Shown here: one piece after another, positions 41,629 through 52,400 of the stretch
Numbering within the stretch: the first letter of the stretch is position 1
Layout of the letters: the number at the start of each line of letters is the position of its first letter
NCBI GenBank assembly: GCA_008828725.1
Contig: MEHQ01003017.1
Span: forward strand, 124,001 to 188,000
Length of the DNA: 64,000 bases
From: Saccharina japonica
Lineage: Eukaryota > Sar > Phaeophyceae > Laminariales > Laminariaceae
Reading direction: 5' to 3'
Position numbers and translations under genes: made by a program
Notes under the pieces: model-generated
Told to the model about the DNA's origin: nothing
The model's input: only the letters and a program-made list of their open reading frames with translations
The model's database searches: none

Positions 41629-41896
41629 GTAGGTGCACTGCGTTTCGACTGAATTTCCGAGGACTGGTCGATGAGCTGCTGCAGTAGTTGCCTCCTTTGA
41701 GGAATGCCACCTTGTCTTTGAAAAATAAATGAGCCTATAAGTGTAATACATACGTACCATATCCAACTTTCTGTAACCGTCGCTTTCGACAGATACGCCG
41801 CCCCTTCGATGGCAGAAGGAGAGAGCTTTCGCCAGGCGAACCTTCCCCGCCGGATGCCTGACGGCACGCAGAGGACGGGGCATAGGTTGGCTCGCC
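41629..41896 (-). CDS. Candidate two-exon minus-strand gene fragment
   Basis: Exon 41896-41778 (119 bp) follows the good acceptor CCTTCTCTCCAG and ends CGACG before GTTACA. In one phase it reads KVRLAKALSFCHRRGGVSVE. Exon 41710-41629 (82 bp) follows AAAGACAAG and ends CACCTAC before GTATGT, reading GIPQRRQLLQQLIDQSSEIQ, a likely coiled coil. The phases join (1 nt + 2 nt, Gly), but another phase pair also joins and the implied intron is only 67 bp. The product is unknown. A 299-codon frame across this area (41032-41931) runs into SINE-S and MITE-C, so it is not taken as the gene. Confidence 0.25.
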
Positions 41897-41989
41897 CTGG
41901 AGAGAAGGTGGGGTCCGCTTTTGCACTTCATGCCGGTCCAGTCGCAGTCCGCTGTGGCCGGCCGTCACTGTAGTATACTTGGTATAATG

Positions 41990-42074
41990 TAGCACTCTGG
42001 GTGCAAGTGTAAGGACTGTGTAGGTATTAAAAATGAAGACACGAATGACCCTTATGTTTGTGTCCAGAGTGGTA
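41990..42074. mobile_element. MITE-C copy
   Basis: TAGCACTCTGGGTGCAAGTG-TAAGGAC at the left, CCCTTATGTTTGTGTCCAGA-GTGGTA at the right. An 85-bp hairpin. Confidence 0.75.
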
Positions 42075-42204
42075 TGCTAGAGGCGAGCGGCGAAGGGTGT
42101 GGTGCTTAACTGCGCAGCTTGCATGGCGCCAGCGGTGCATTCGTCTACGCGGTACGGCTGCCCTCGGCTCGGTCGCCCCCGGTGGCCTATTAATCGTGGT
42201 TATA

Positions 42205-42310
42205 ACCCGTTTTAGTAGTGCACTCTAATTCCAAGATAAACTAAAGCTGACTCTATTTTCAAGTGTTTTTTGTCCCCACAACGAGGGTACAGTCCCGCTT
42301 TAAGGCCTAG
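42205..42310. repeat. N-family repeat copy
   Basis: TAACCCGTTTTAGTAGTGC, CTCTAATTCCAAGATAAACT, TTTGTCCCCACAACGAGGG. Confidence 0.6.
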
Positions 42311-42314
42311 AGGA

Positions 42315-42615
42315 GGGTTAACCTCAAATAGTACAGGCCTTGATGTCATGGTTCGATTCTCCGTATGTTATACGGACTTTTATTTGTCGAACGACACCAA
42401 CTGTCGAGAGTGCTTGTTATCATGGCGTGGGTAGGCACAACTAGACGCGAATCGACGAGGGAATAAGTCCTGAGCCCTTCTCGCGATAAAATATCAAGGT
42501 ACGTACCCTAGTGGGGGAGGGAAGCGAAGAACCTACTTAAGTAGCCCCGGATCTGAGTTTCGACTATCAACACTAGTCGGAGGGACCAGGAGCAAGAAGG
42601 GAGAAGATTCTGAAT
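42315..42615 (+). mobile_element. SINE-S copy
   Basis: Head remnant with TTAACCTCAAATAG and B box TGGTTCGATTCTCCG, then GTCGAGAGTGCTTGTTATCA, CGACGAGGGAATAAGTCC, CCCTTCTCGCGATAAAATA and AGCCCCGGATCTGAGTTTC. Confidence 0.7.
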
Positions 42616-42659
42616 GAGAAGGCAGGCAAAAACAAGCAAACAAAAAAAAGGCAGTCGCG

Positions 42660-43361
42660 CTTCGCTAGGTTTGAATTGCAGCTTGGGCGATCTCGTCGTA
42701 CAAGGAGCCTTTAGAGGTGCGCAGGTCAGCACGCTACATCTGCGAGCCTCCCCCATTTGTTTTCTAGACCCTGGCCAGGATGCCGAAGCCGGAGAGCTGC
42801 ATCGGACTACGGCGAGTCGCCCACTATCTCGCGTTACACTTGGGATACATTACCACGTTTCCCCTTGTTGCTATTATACGAGGGTTTGGGGTCGTGTTCG
42901 GCTCGGCTCCGTTCGGTTTCGGCTCGGCTTCGTTCGGTCAACGTCCAGACGAAGCCGCCATATGTGGGGGCTGTACAGGTCTTGGCCTTAAACAGACATT
43001 GGCCTTAAACAGCTTCGAAAACATGGTTGGAATGTGCTTGGCTTTAAACCGTAACCCTAACCCCCACCATCTGGGAAACCGATCGCAATGAAGATGGTTG
43101 ACGTAGTGAAACGTTAGTGTGGACTGTTATCACTGTATCACAGTAACAACCATTTTGACCAAGCTGTGCTAAGTCCAAGTCTTAGCTACTGCTGACCGAA
43201 CTTTTGGCGTTGGTCGCCGAAATATCTGCCTTCTTGTCGGTCGTGTGACGGTGATAGCCCAGTCTCACATGACAAGTGTACCTAACCTGCCTCCCACGGC
43301 AACGGACCACTCCCACATTTTGTGCAACCACCCACCCACCCACCCACCCATCGCACCTCAG
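42660..43361 (+). other. Upstream of the channel gene; possible 5' exons
   Basis: A segment ending GAGGTGCGCAG before GTCAGC (about 42679-42722, reading LGDLVVQGAFRGAQ) and one after a TTTGTTTTCTAG acceptor (from 42768, TLARMPKPESCIGLRRVA) look exon-like. They could be 5' exons or UTR of the channel gene, but I could not link either to exon 1. The tract before exon 1 is a (CCCA)n polypyrimidine run at 43329-43350. A CCCTAA remnant lies at 43051-43064. Confidence 0.25.
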
Positions 43362-43478
43362 ATGCCGAACGGACAAGACCCGCCAATGTACAGCGTGTGG
43401 CGGAGCAGCTACAAGGCGATGGACGAATTTGGCATCGGTGTGGGGCTCTACTACAGGCAGCTCTTGCTCCTCAGCATC
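43362..43478 (+). CDS. Channel gene exon 1 (residues 1-39)
   Basis: 117 bp, phase 0 to 0. Acceptor (CCCA)n-TCGCACCTCAG, donor AGCATC before GTGAGA. Encodes MPNGQDPPMYSVWRSS and FGIGVGLYYRQLLLLSI, the start of the first membrane helix. Confidence 0.85.
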
Positions 43479-46400
43479 GTGAGACATTGTGTGCCCCGTA
43501 CATCTCTCCCGTGCTTGAAGATGTGCTTGTTGCAGTCGAATCCGCGGCATCCGCTGCTGTTGTTGCGTGTGTTTTCCACAGCCCTCCTGACTGCCGAGAG
43601 GCCGAACAGACACGACGTGGTTTAGTCGAGGCGTGTCACCCGGGCTTTAGTTGGCTGGCTTTGCCTTGGCTCGAAGGAATGCGCTGGCTGGGCGTGCTGC
43701 ATGGCGACGTGTAGACCCCCTCGACTTCGTGTTGCGCCTGGTTTAAGCCTCTGCACATGATGCGAAATACAGTAGGACCCTGGAGCCCTTTTCCTGGCTC
43801 ACCACGTTTTAAGAAACGACCATGGCGCTATACGTATAGCACGTATGTAGGACCTTGTGCGGTGTGGTGGAAGTGGTTGCCAGTTTTTTTTTTATATATA
43901 TAAGTTGGACTCCGAAACATTTCTCCCACGGGCTACGATCACGTCTGAGATGGGAGGACACGTGTGCTGTGTAACGTAGGCACGCTGGTAAGGTTGCAAT
44001 TGTGCCTTTTTGGAGGGGCGACAGCCCAGGGGCTGGTATATTTTGGCCGAAACCAAACAGAACCGGAAGTTCTCTCGTGTGCGCCCCTCGAGTACGGGTG
44101 CGTGCACGGGAGGGTGGGTGTTGAGTGTGTTCTTTGCCAACCCCCATGCAGGGCATGGGCATACCGTATAGTCCACCCGCCTCGTCATGCTTCCACAATT
44201 CTCCTAGTGCGACATCTCCTCTCCGCTTGTCATGTCCCAAAGAAGTCATATTCATTAGCCAGGGTGTACTGCTACATCGTTTCTGCTAGTCTTGACGAAA
44301 GAGGCGCTCAACTCTTTTCAACGCCTTTTGGTGCCCGCTGCTTTCCCTGAAGGTCATCTTGATTTGCTCCTTGGTGTACATCCCGAGCATGGTGCATAAC
44401 GCGGGCTTCAACTTGTCGAGCTCGCCTGTCTTCCTGAGAGGAACAGCTGTGGACGCGACTAGGTAAGCGAGAAATTTACTTCCCTTGCCCGCAGGAGTTG
44501 CTCTAGAGTCTGTGGGCGATGCAGCGATAGCCAATGCGCCCCCCCCCCCCTTGAGCCCCCAAACGATTTATTGGAAAGGGTCGCGCGGTGGCGAATTTGC
44601 CTTGTTGTTAAGAAGCTCGCATCTTGCACGACAAAGTGACCGGTATCCATCCGTGCACATTGTGGGCGTAACTAATATCCATGTGGAGATATTTAACAAG
44701 GTAGTAAATCGCACGAAGTGTCGACGTGTCGACAACCCCTCGATTCGGTACGCTTATTAGTGTGCCACATTGTTCAACGTCTCCACTGTTTATTTTCACG
44801 CCCAAATTGTGCGAGGGGCGGAGGGGGTGGTGTATTCATGTCGTGCACAGCCGTAGTTGTATGATCATAGACCCTCGCATCCCTACAATGCCGGGACGGA
44901 GCACGTTGGGGGGGGGGGTTCCGGCCACCTGTGGCGTCACTCGGGTGGCGGAACCGCTTTAAAACCGCGCCCGCTTTTTTGGAGAAAAAACACTCGAATT
45001 TAGTGTGGGATCATTTGTGCAGCGCAAGTGTTAACGCCTCGTTTTCCGTGAAACCCAGCCTTACTTTCACCGTCCCTGTATCTCTTCATGGGCTTGTTTT
45101 GTTAACGCCCCGCTTTTCCGTGAAACCCGGCTTAGTTTCACCGCCCGTATCTCTTCATGGACTTGCTCTGTCGCGTCATGGGCTTGACTTGTTTTGTATT
45201 TGGCACGCGTGACCCGGTTCAGGGATGACCTTTCGCTGGGCCTTAACGGCGTGCCAGACCTGATCGTGACGCTGCTGCTGGTGGTCTTCTCGGTCGTGTC
45301 GCGGAAAGCGGAAAAGTTCGCGGTTGAGGACATCGACGTCGCGCAGCAAACGCCGCAGGACTACACCGGTGCGAACATGCTTCGGCCACGTACAGGGAGC
45401 AAATCGATTCGCTCGTTTTCCCTTTTGTTGTTGTTGTTGTTGTTTGTTGTTTGTTGTTTGGTGGTGGTGGTGGTGGTGGTGGTGGTGGTGGTGGTGGTGG
45501 TGTTGGTGTTGAGGGAAACGTTCACAGTAGCGACGTGAAGCAGTGGTAGCACCGGATGGGTGCTTTCTTGGTATCTATCTTGGGTCACGAGCTCGTCTTG
45601 AACCGCGCGTGCGCATCTCTTGCTGCATTTCCTCTGTTATGCTTGCGCATCTCTTGCTGAGGAGAGCCTACTCTGTCTCTCGCTCGCCTACCCAATGAGG
45701 ATGTGGAGTAAATCGTCGGACCGATGTATCTATGCGATAGTTTTTGTTTTTGTTTTTGTCCATCCCATTTATTATCTTCGCACTTCCGCCTTTCTCCCTC
45801 CCTAGTCGTAACTCAGATCCGGGGTCACAAAATAGGCTCCTCTCTCTCCCTCCTCCCCCACTACGGTTCTTGCCTTTCATTTTTATCGCGAGAGGATTTC
45901 AGCACTTTCTTCCCTCGTCAACTCTCGTCGAATTTTGCTTACCCACGCTATAATATGCGCTCTCGACAGTCGGTGTCATTTGAGAATAAAAACCTCCATG
46001 GGGAGAATCGAACCCTCGACATCCGGCCCTACAGGCTTCGTGGCTACCAGTTAGACCTAACTACACATTAAAAAAAAACGACAGCTGTGAGATCGAGGAT
46101 TTCGTCGAAACTCATCTTTGCAAGCTGAGTGGGATATCATGCGATACTTCCATTTATTTCTGAACGATATTAGGATGGGTTTCCACACCACACATTGGCG
46201 TCGGCTGCATAAAAAGACGTCGACTGGCATAGGCTCGTACGCCTGCCGCGCTCGGCCTTACAGGCGAATGTCGGGTGTCGTCACCGCCTGAAGTCGTGAT
46301 CAAGGAAAAGTGTGCTACAGGCTGCTGCGTCTTGTTGTCGGGGTGGCTACAAAAGCCCCCCCCCTCGCCGGGTGGCTCCGTTTGCCTACTTGTTTGCCAG

Positions 46401-49400
46401 CCCATTGAGCTTGTTTCGCTACTCCCTGTCCAACGAAAGTGTGTTGGTGCCCTGATTTTAAGAGCCAAGTATTAAAAGTTGTCGTCAAATACGGCCATGA
46501 ACAGGCAAAAAAACGCACGGATGCACGTTCAAAAAAGAAATGGTTAACAGATGCTCCGAGTATAGTCGATACTCCGAGTATACTCGGAGTATCGAGTATT
46601 TTTCGTACTCCGAGTACTGAGAGTATTAGAGTACTGGTGACCTAAATACTCGGAGTACTTGGAGTATGAGCAGTACTGAAGGCCCAAATACTCCGAGTAC
46701 TGGGAGTATGAGCAGTACTTATACTCGAGTACAAGCAGTACTCGGAGTAAAAACATCTAAATTACTCGGAGTACTCCGAGTATCGAGAGTACTGAGCACC
46801 GAAATACTGCGAGAACACAAAGTACCTGAAGTATTTTTCTCTAAAATATTCTAATTATACTTCCAGGTAATGGAAGCATCTGTGAATTTTGAAATGATAT
46901 AAACGCCAGTCACATGCTCCCAGAACCTGGGAGGAATGACGGCCGAGTCTTTAAAATGATGCAAAGATGCTCCTAACGTAGTTCCCACTCCGAGTATACT
47001 CCGAGTATTTAGTACATTTCGTACTCCGAGTACTTAAGAGTATTAGACGCGGCCTGAATACTCGGAGTACTTGGAGTATAAGCAGTACTGAAGCCCCAAA
47101 TACTCGGAGTACAAGGAGTACCCGCAGTATCGGACCCCGAAATACTCCGAGTAAAGCAGTATCGAGAGTGTTCATACCCGAAATACTCCGAGTACGAGCA
47201 GTATCCCGGAGTATCGAACCCCGAAATACTCCGAGTACACGAAGTACCTGAAATATTTTATCTTCAATACTCCTTACTTTACTTCAAGGTACTCGGAGCA
47301 TCTGTGAAATGTTTCGCCCGTCTTTTTTTTTTTCCGCGTACGTTTGGAGCGCCTTACTTGAGTAAAATAAAACTCTTCATATCTCATGGTGTACGTACAG
47401 CGTGTTCTTCGTCGCTGTCTCTGTCCTGACATGTTTCCCCCCCCATTTTTTTCTCTCGTTTTGTTCCGTTTCTCTCGTTTTGCTCGTCCCCCTTTTGGCT
47501 GCGATTTTGTGACTTTTTTTTTTTTTTTTTTCCGTGTGCCCTGCTGCTGAAGTGTGCATCCACGATCTCCCAAGGGCACCCGGTCTAACGAACCCCGACA
47601 TATACCACGATAAGTTCAAAAAGTATGGGGAGATCGTTTTCATCGCCATCTGCCTCAAGAACGGCAAACTCCTCAAGGCGAGGAAGTCGCGCGCGAAGAA
47701 ACCGCCTCGTTATTTATCCCCACCATGACATGGGTGTAGGTTCAGCAGACACGTTTGTTGGATGCATGCTCCTCCTCGGTAGCTTCCTGTCGTCCCTGGA
47801 TTACATGAGCATTACATGATTCACATGCCTCGGTAGGTGAGCACCATGTTACATATTTTCCCTGAGTTTATTAAATATATACTTGTATATATACGTACTC
47901 ACTTGAGGAGCTATATGCCACTATCAATAGTAAACTTACCCCAAAAATCGGCTTCAAGAAAAAGCGTATCTGGTACCAGTACACCTTAACCGAAGAATGA
48001 CCATTCCCATGGCCTGCTGCAGGTGTAACGTCAGGTTTCGAAACACATTGCAGAAAACGAACGATACCCATCACTCACAACCACGATTTCCAAAAACAAA
48101 TATACCGAAGGTATTGTCTAATGCCCGTGGAGTCGCTCACCATTGGTTTTTGTTGTTGCCCCTTTTAAGGGATACAAGGGATAGCGGCCTAAACAATGAT
48201 AGCTTGGGTTAATAAAAATCGTCTACGATATGTAGTATCAGGGTCTGGTGGTGTGTTTTATTGGGGGAGAGATCCGGAAATAAACCCTCAGTTGGTTGAC
48301 TTTGTTGACGTCCACAAATCGCGCTAATGTTTTGGTTCTTTCCTATAACAAGGAAAAAAAAACAGACGGAGGGAGAATTGGCTTTACAAGTATTCTAACC
48401 CTTTTTTACAGCTCTTTCGTTTTTCGTAGTCTAATTCGAAGTGCTTTGTCCCCAAAAGTGGCGAGCAGTCCTAAATATGCCTAGACGGATTAACCTTTTC
48501 AGAACTGCAAAACGTGTCCCACACTAATTCCAAGCAGTTTGTTCCCAAATACGGGGGACCGTTTTTTAAGGGCTTAAAGAGCAACTTGGGGGACAATGCG
48601 AACTTGTAGCTTGTGGCTATTGTATTCAGTAGTGTATTTGTGTGGGGCGGGGGGTGCTGAGCGCGATGGAAGTGCCCCGCGAGGTTTCGAAGCTGCACGA
48701 AAAAGCGTAGATGGGAACGTGTTGCATCGCAGACCTCTTGTCTGTACGAGCGTTTCGACGTGACGGTGTGGTGGTGTGCTTCATGACAAACAGCCGATGC
48801 CTCAGGCATGTTTCCCTTCTGGCAATGTTGGTGGGGGATTTTTCCACACAGGCGCGAGGTGAGCGAGACATGGTCTTCTTGTCGGGCAGGCACATGTCGT
48901 CCTGTTCATGAGGCGCGACGTTTGGTTTCCTTCATTGTTTTGGGCGGCCACGGTTTTGGGCGGTCGGGTTTTTGAGCGGCAATATCCACGTACCAGGTTT
49001 ATGTCACTATTTTCGCTTTGGCTGTGTTTGTCACATCGCTGTTTGTACTTCCCGTTTTTTTTTTCTTTCTTTTGCGCAGGCAGTGTTTAGTCTCCTCATG
49101 TGCTGTCGCTGAAGCGTTAGTTCTACCGAAGCGAGCGCGTCGACACATATTTGATTTTTGGCACCGTGCAGCACTTGTGGGAGCGGATAGGCCTGCAAAG
49201 CGCGCGCAGGGACCCCTTTAACCCCCCCCCCCCCCGCGACGTTTGTTTGCTGGTCTTCTCTCCCGCAGACGGTGGCGAAGAAACGAGTGATCGAGCACAA
49301 GATCAACGCGCTCGACGCCCACCGGAAAATGGCCGCTAAAGAAGATAGCGTGGGGGCCATCCAGAAGGTGGGTACTACTTGTAGTGCACCGGGATTCATT

Positions 49401-52400
49401 CAAACTTGGTGGCACTTGCGCGGAACTACGCGCTGTTGGGGTTACTCTTGTCGCTGTCCTAGCGTTCCGGGTGCGAAGGAACCAGCTTTGCACTAACTGA
49501 TGTCATCCTACTAGGTGGAGAGAATCTCCACAAGGAGTCAGATGCGTTCTCAGGTTGGGTGATCTTGCATTCGCCTAATCTCCACATTGAGTCAAACGCG
49601 TTCTCGGATTTGGTGATCTTGGATTCGGCTAATCTCCACGAGGAATCAGATGCGTTCCCGGATCTGGTGATCTTTGATTCCCCTTTTTTGTTTATGTTTT
49701 ATTTTATATTCCGGCGGATTGAACATAATACGGCTTGAAGTCACCTCGTGCCTATCTTGGTTCGCGACGGACTTGTAGACGGAGCGCGAAGGTCCTGGAC
49801 ACTGAACTAGTGAGCATTGCCGGAGCGCACGTAGGAAATCATGGCGTGACGCTATTGCGCTATTTGTCCTTGTTGTGACGGGCATGGACCCGATCGGGAA
49901 CGATGTGCAGGCCAAGCCTCCAATGGATTCCCCTCAGCCCCTCGACGTTGATGCTTGTCGTGAAAAAACAACAACAGCCGTGCTTGGCTCCTTTCCGTGA
50001 CTGTGCTAGGTATCTGTTGTCTGTTTTTCTGTTTGTATGTTTCTCTCTCTGTCTGTGTTTGCTGTGTTTGTGTGTTTATCTGTCTGTCTGTCTGGCTTGT
50101 CTCTCTGTCTATGCGTTTTCCCGTCTCTGACTGTCATGCCCTTTCCTTGCGCGACCACGGACTCGTGCCGTCTTTAGGCGCACCGAACCACCGCCGACCT
50201 CAAGAATTGGCAAGCCTGGCTCCAGACCAAGCTCGGGTTGTTCGCCACGAAGGTAATTGCAGTCACAGCTGGCGCACGATGTGCGACTGCCGTACGGATA
50301 CTATTTGCGCAGTTTGTGGTTGCCCGCAGACTGAGATTTTTATTCAAGGCGTACCTAGATCTCTTCTCGACAAAACAGCACCACGATTTAGCACTGTAGA
50401 CTGTTGTCGCGGTGACGACGTGGAGGAGTTTCCTGTTTGTCCATGTGCAGCAGCAGCACCGCAGTACCAAGCATGTTTAGCAATCTGGAGCGAAACAAGC
50501 ATTAGCAGGTTCAGGGGCGGTATCGATCGCCATTTTTACAGACGACGAGGTTTACTGTACGTAATTTGGTGTCTCCGGCAAGACATACGGTGTTCATGGC
50601 ACGACCAGTTTCCCCCCAAATAAATGCCTCCAAGTGTTCACCAAACCTTGCTGTTGCTGGGATCCCGACCGCAGTTACGAGGCGGCGGCAAATTGAAAAC
50701 GTGACCAATGCTGAATTTTGCAGCTCGCCATCGATTTTTTTATGTAACGTACGAACGACAAAACCCTTTTGTTCTTCCACAATGCTTTTTCTGCGTGTGC
50801 CGCACAGTAGCAGGTTCAGTGGCGAGCACGGTACAGGTACAGTGCGTGACATGTGTTGAAATAATTTGGGAGTTCACAATTCTAGGCTGTGTTTTTTATT
50901 TCAGTTGCGCTCAGCGAGGAACGCCACTTTAAAGTCTACCAGGTATATATAACAACCTTTAAGAGCCTATGCTCAACGTTGACATGGGAATAAGCCGTGG
51001 ACCGTCGCCAACATAGAAGACTCTTAACGGCTGTCGCGTACGGTATATCAGGTCGGTCTGTTGGCCCTGTTTTGTTTTAACGATTGTATATATGTGAGGA
51101 GCTATCATAGTTATATGCGCCCAAGGGAGGCTTGTCGTCTGCAGTCGCCTGTCAGTGGAATGACGGCAGAGCGGCAACGCGCTGAATGACTGTTTGTTTG
51201 TTCGTTTGTTTGTTTGTTTGTTATCTGTTTTGCTGTCGACGCACGTTGTGGCGTTGCGTTTTGCGCAGGACTACCTCGAAAAGTCCCTAGAGGACACCGC
51301 GCAGAGGCTTAAGGGTCTGGCTGAGGGTCACTACGAACCTATGCGCGCATACATCACCTTCGACAACGAACAGGCGCAAAGGGACTGCCTCAAGAGCGTC
51401 GAAACAGGTCTGGACTAAAAACACTGCACATACTTCCGTAGTTTCGGCATGGCATTTGCTCTCGCTAAGGGGCGAAACAGGCACCGAGGGGGGATGGCGT
51501 TTGGACGTAACGTGGAAGCACGACGTCGTGACGCACGAAGAACGACTCACGAGCTTGGGACGAGCTGCGCGCACCCGCTGCTCTAAGCATGCGCTAGCGC
51601 GTATGGTTTTGGTGTCTTCTTGTTTTTCGTCGAGTGCCGTGTATTTCTGTGGTGTGCGGCCAGCGCTGTCTTGCAACTTCGGTACGGGTGCTTTGTTACC
51701 TCACCTTTGATCACGATTTTTCGTGAGGTCGTCTACTATATATGTTATACAGCGTTTGCGCTGGATTGATACGCTCCGCGGAAGGCCCGGTCTCTGCACC
51801 GGGGCGTCTACAGATGGACGATGGACCAGCTTGTGCAGCCCACCACCGTCAAGCGGGGTCGGGCGACCATGCCTTTAACTACTTTAAGCTTCTTGTAGGC
51901 CGAAGTGACCACACGCCCGTCGGAAACGATCACTTAAAATGTCTGCATGCGTGGGGTGCTGTTTTATTGACCATGCTCAGGCTTTCCCCTCGCATGCTCA
52001 GCGCTGGCTACTATATTATTACGGGGGAACATTCATACATACATACATACATTCATACATACATTCAGTAGTAATCATAACAAAAAATGGTGTGTATTGC
52101 ATAGCGGGGTACATGTTTTTTGGCTCCAACGTGGTTTCTGATTACTTCATACAACATTAGCCCACCCGGAATAGTATCAATTGTACAGTAATGTCGACTA
52201 TCACCCCACCAAAGGGTGAGGGCTCCAATTCGGGTACAGCAGGGTCCAAGCCATGAGGGTCGAGTTCAATTCAGCGTGCAAGCCCAGGGCTCGTAGCTAC
52301 GACTGTACGCCTGAGACACGTAGAACAGCAGTTCCGTGCTCGTGCTGCTGAGTTGTTTGTGTTGAACCCGTATAATATGCCAAATGTCCGTTTTTTTGCG

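Larger units (their letters stand above)
45369..47552 (+). other. Intron 3 with a GGT tract, SINE-S, elements G and L
   Basis: The longest intron (2,184 bp). In order: GTT then GGT microsatellites (45426-45511), SINE-S and element G on the minus strand, element L, and a T run just before the acceptor. Open frames inside are repeat-derived. Confidence 0.85.

Noticed and set aside
41032..41931. 299-codon minus frame
   Set aside because: Its C-terminal part lies in SINE-S and its middle in MITE-C. The similar peptide at 38.1 kb (SIWIKGY) comes from another MITE-C copy.
44495..44638. Exon-like segment after TTCCCTTGCCCGCAG in intron 2
   Set aside because: It would leave a 32-nt intron and give a Cys/Pro-rich peptide unlike the family. 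Exon 2 joins exon 3 directly in phase with the conserved DATR-DDLS junction.
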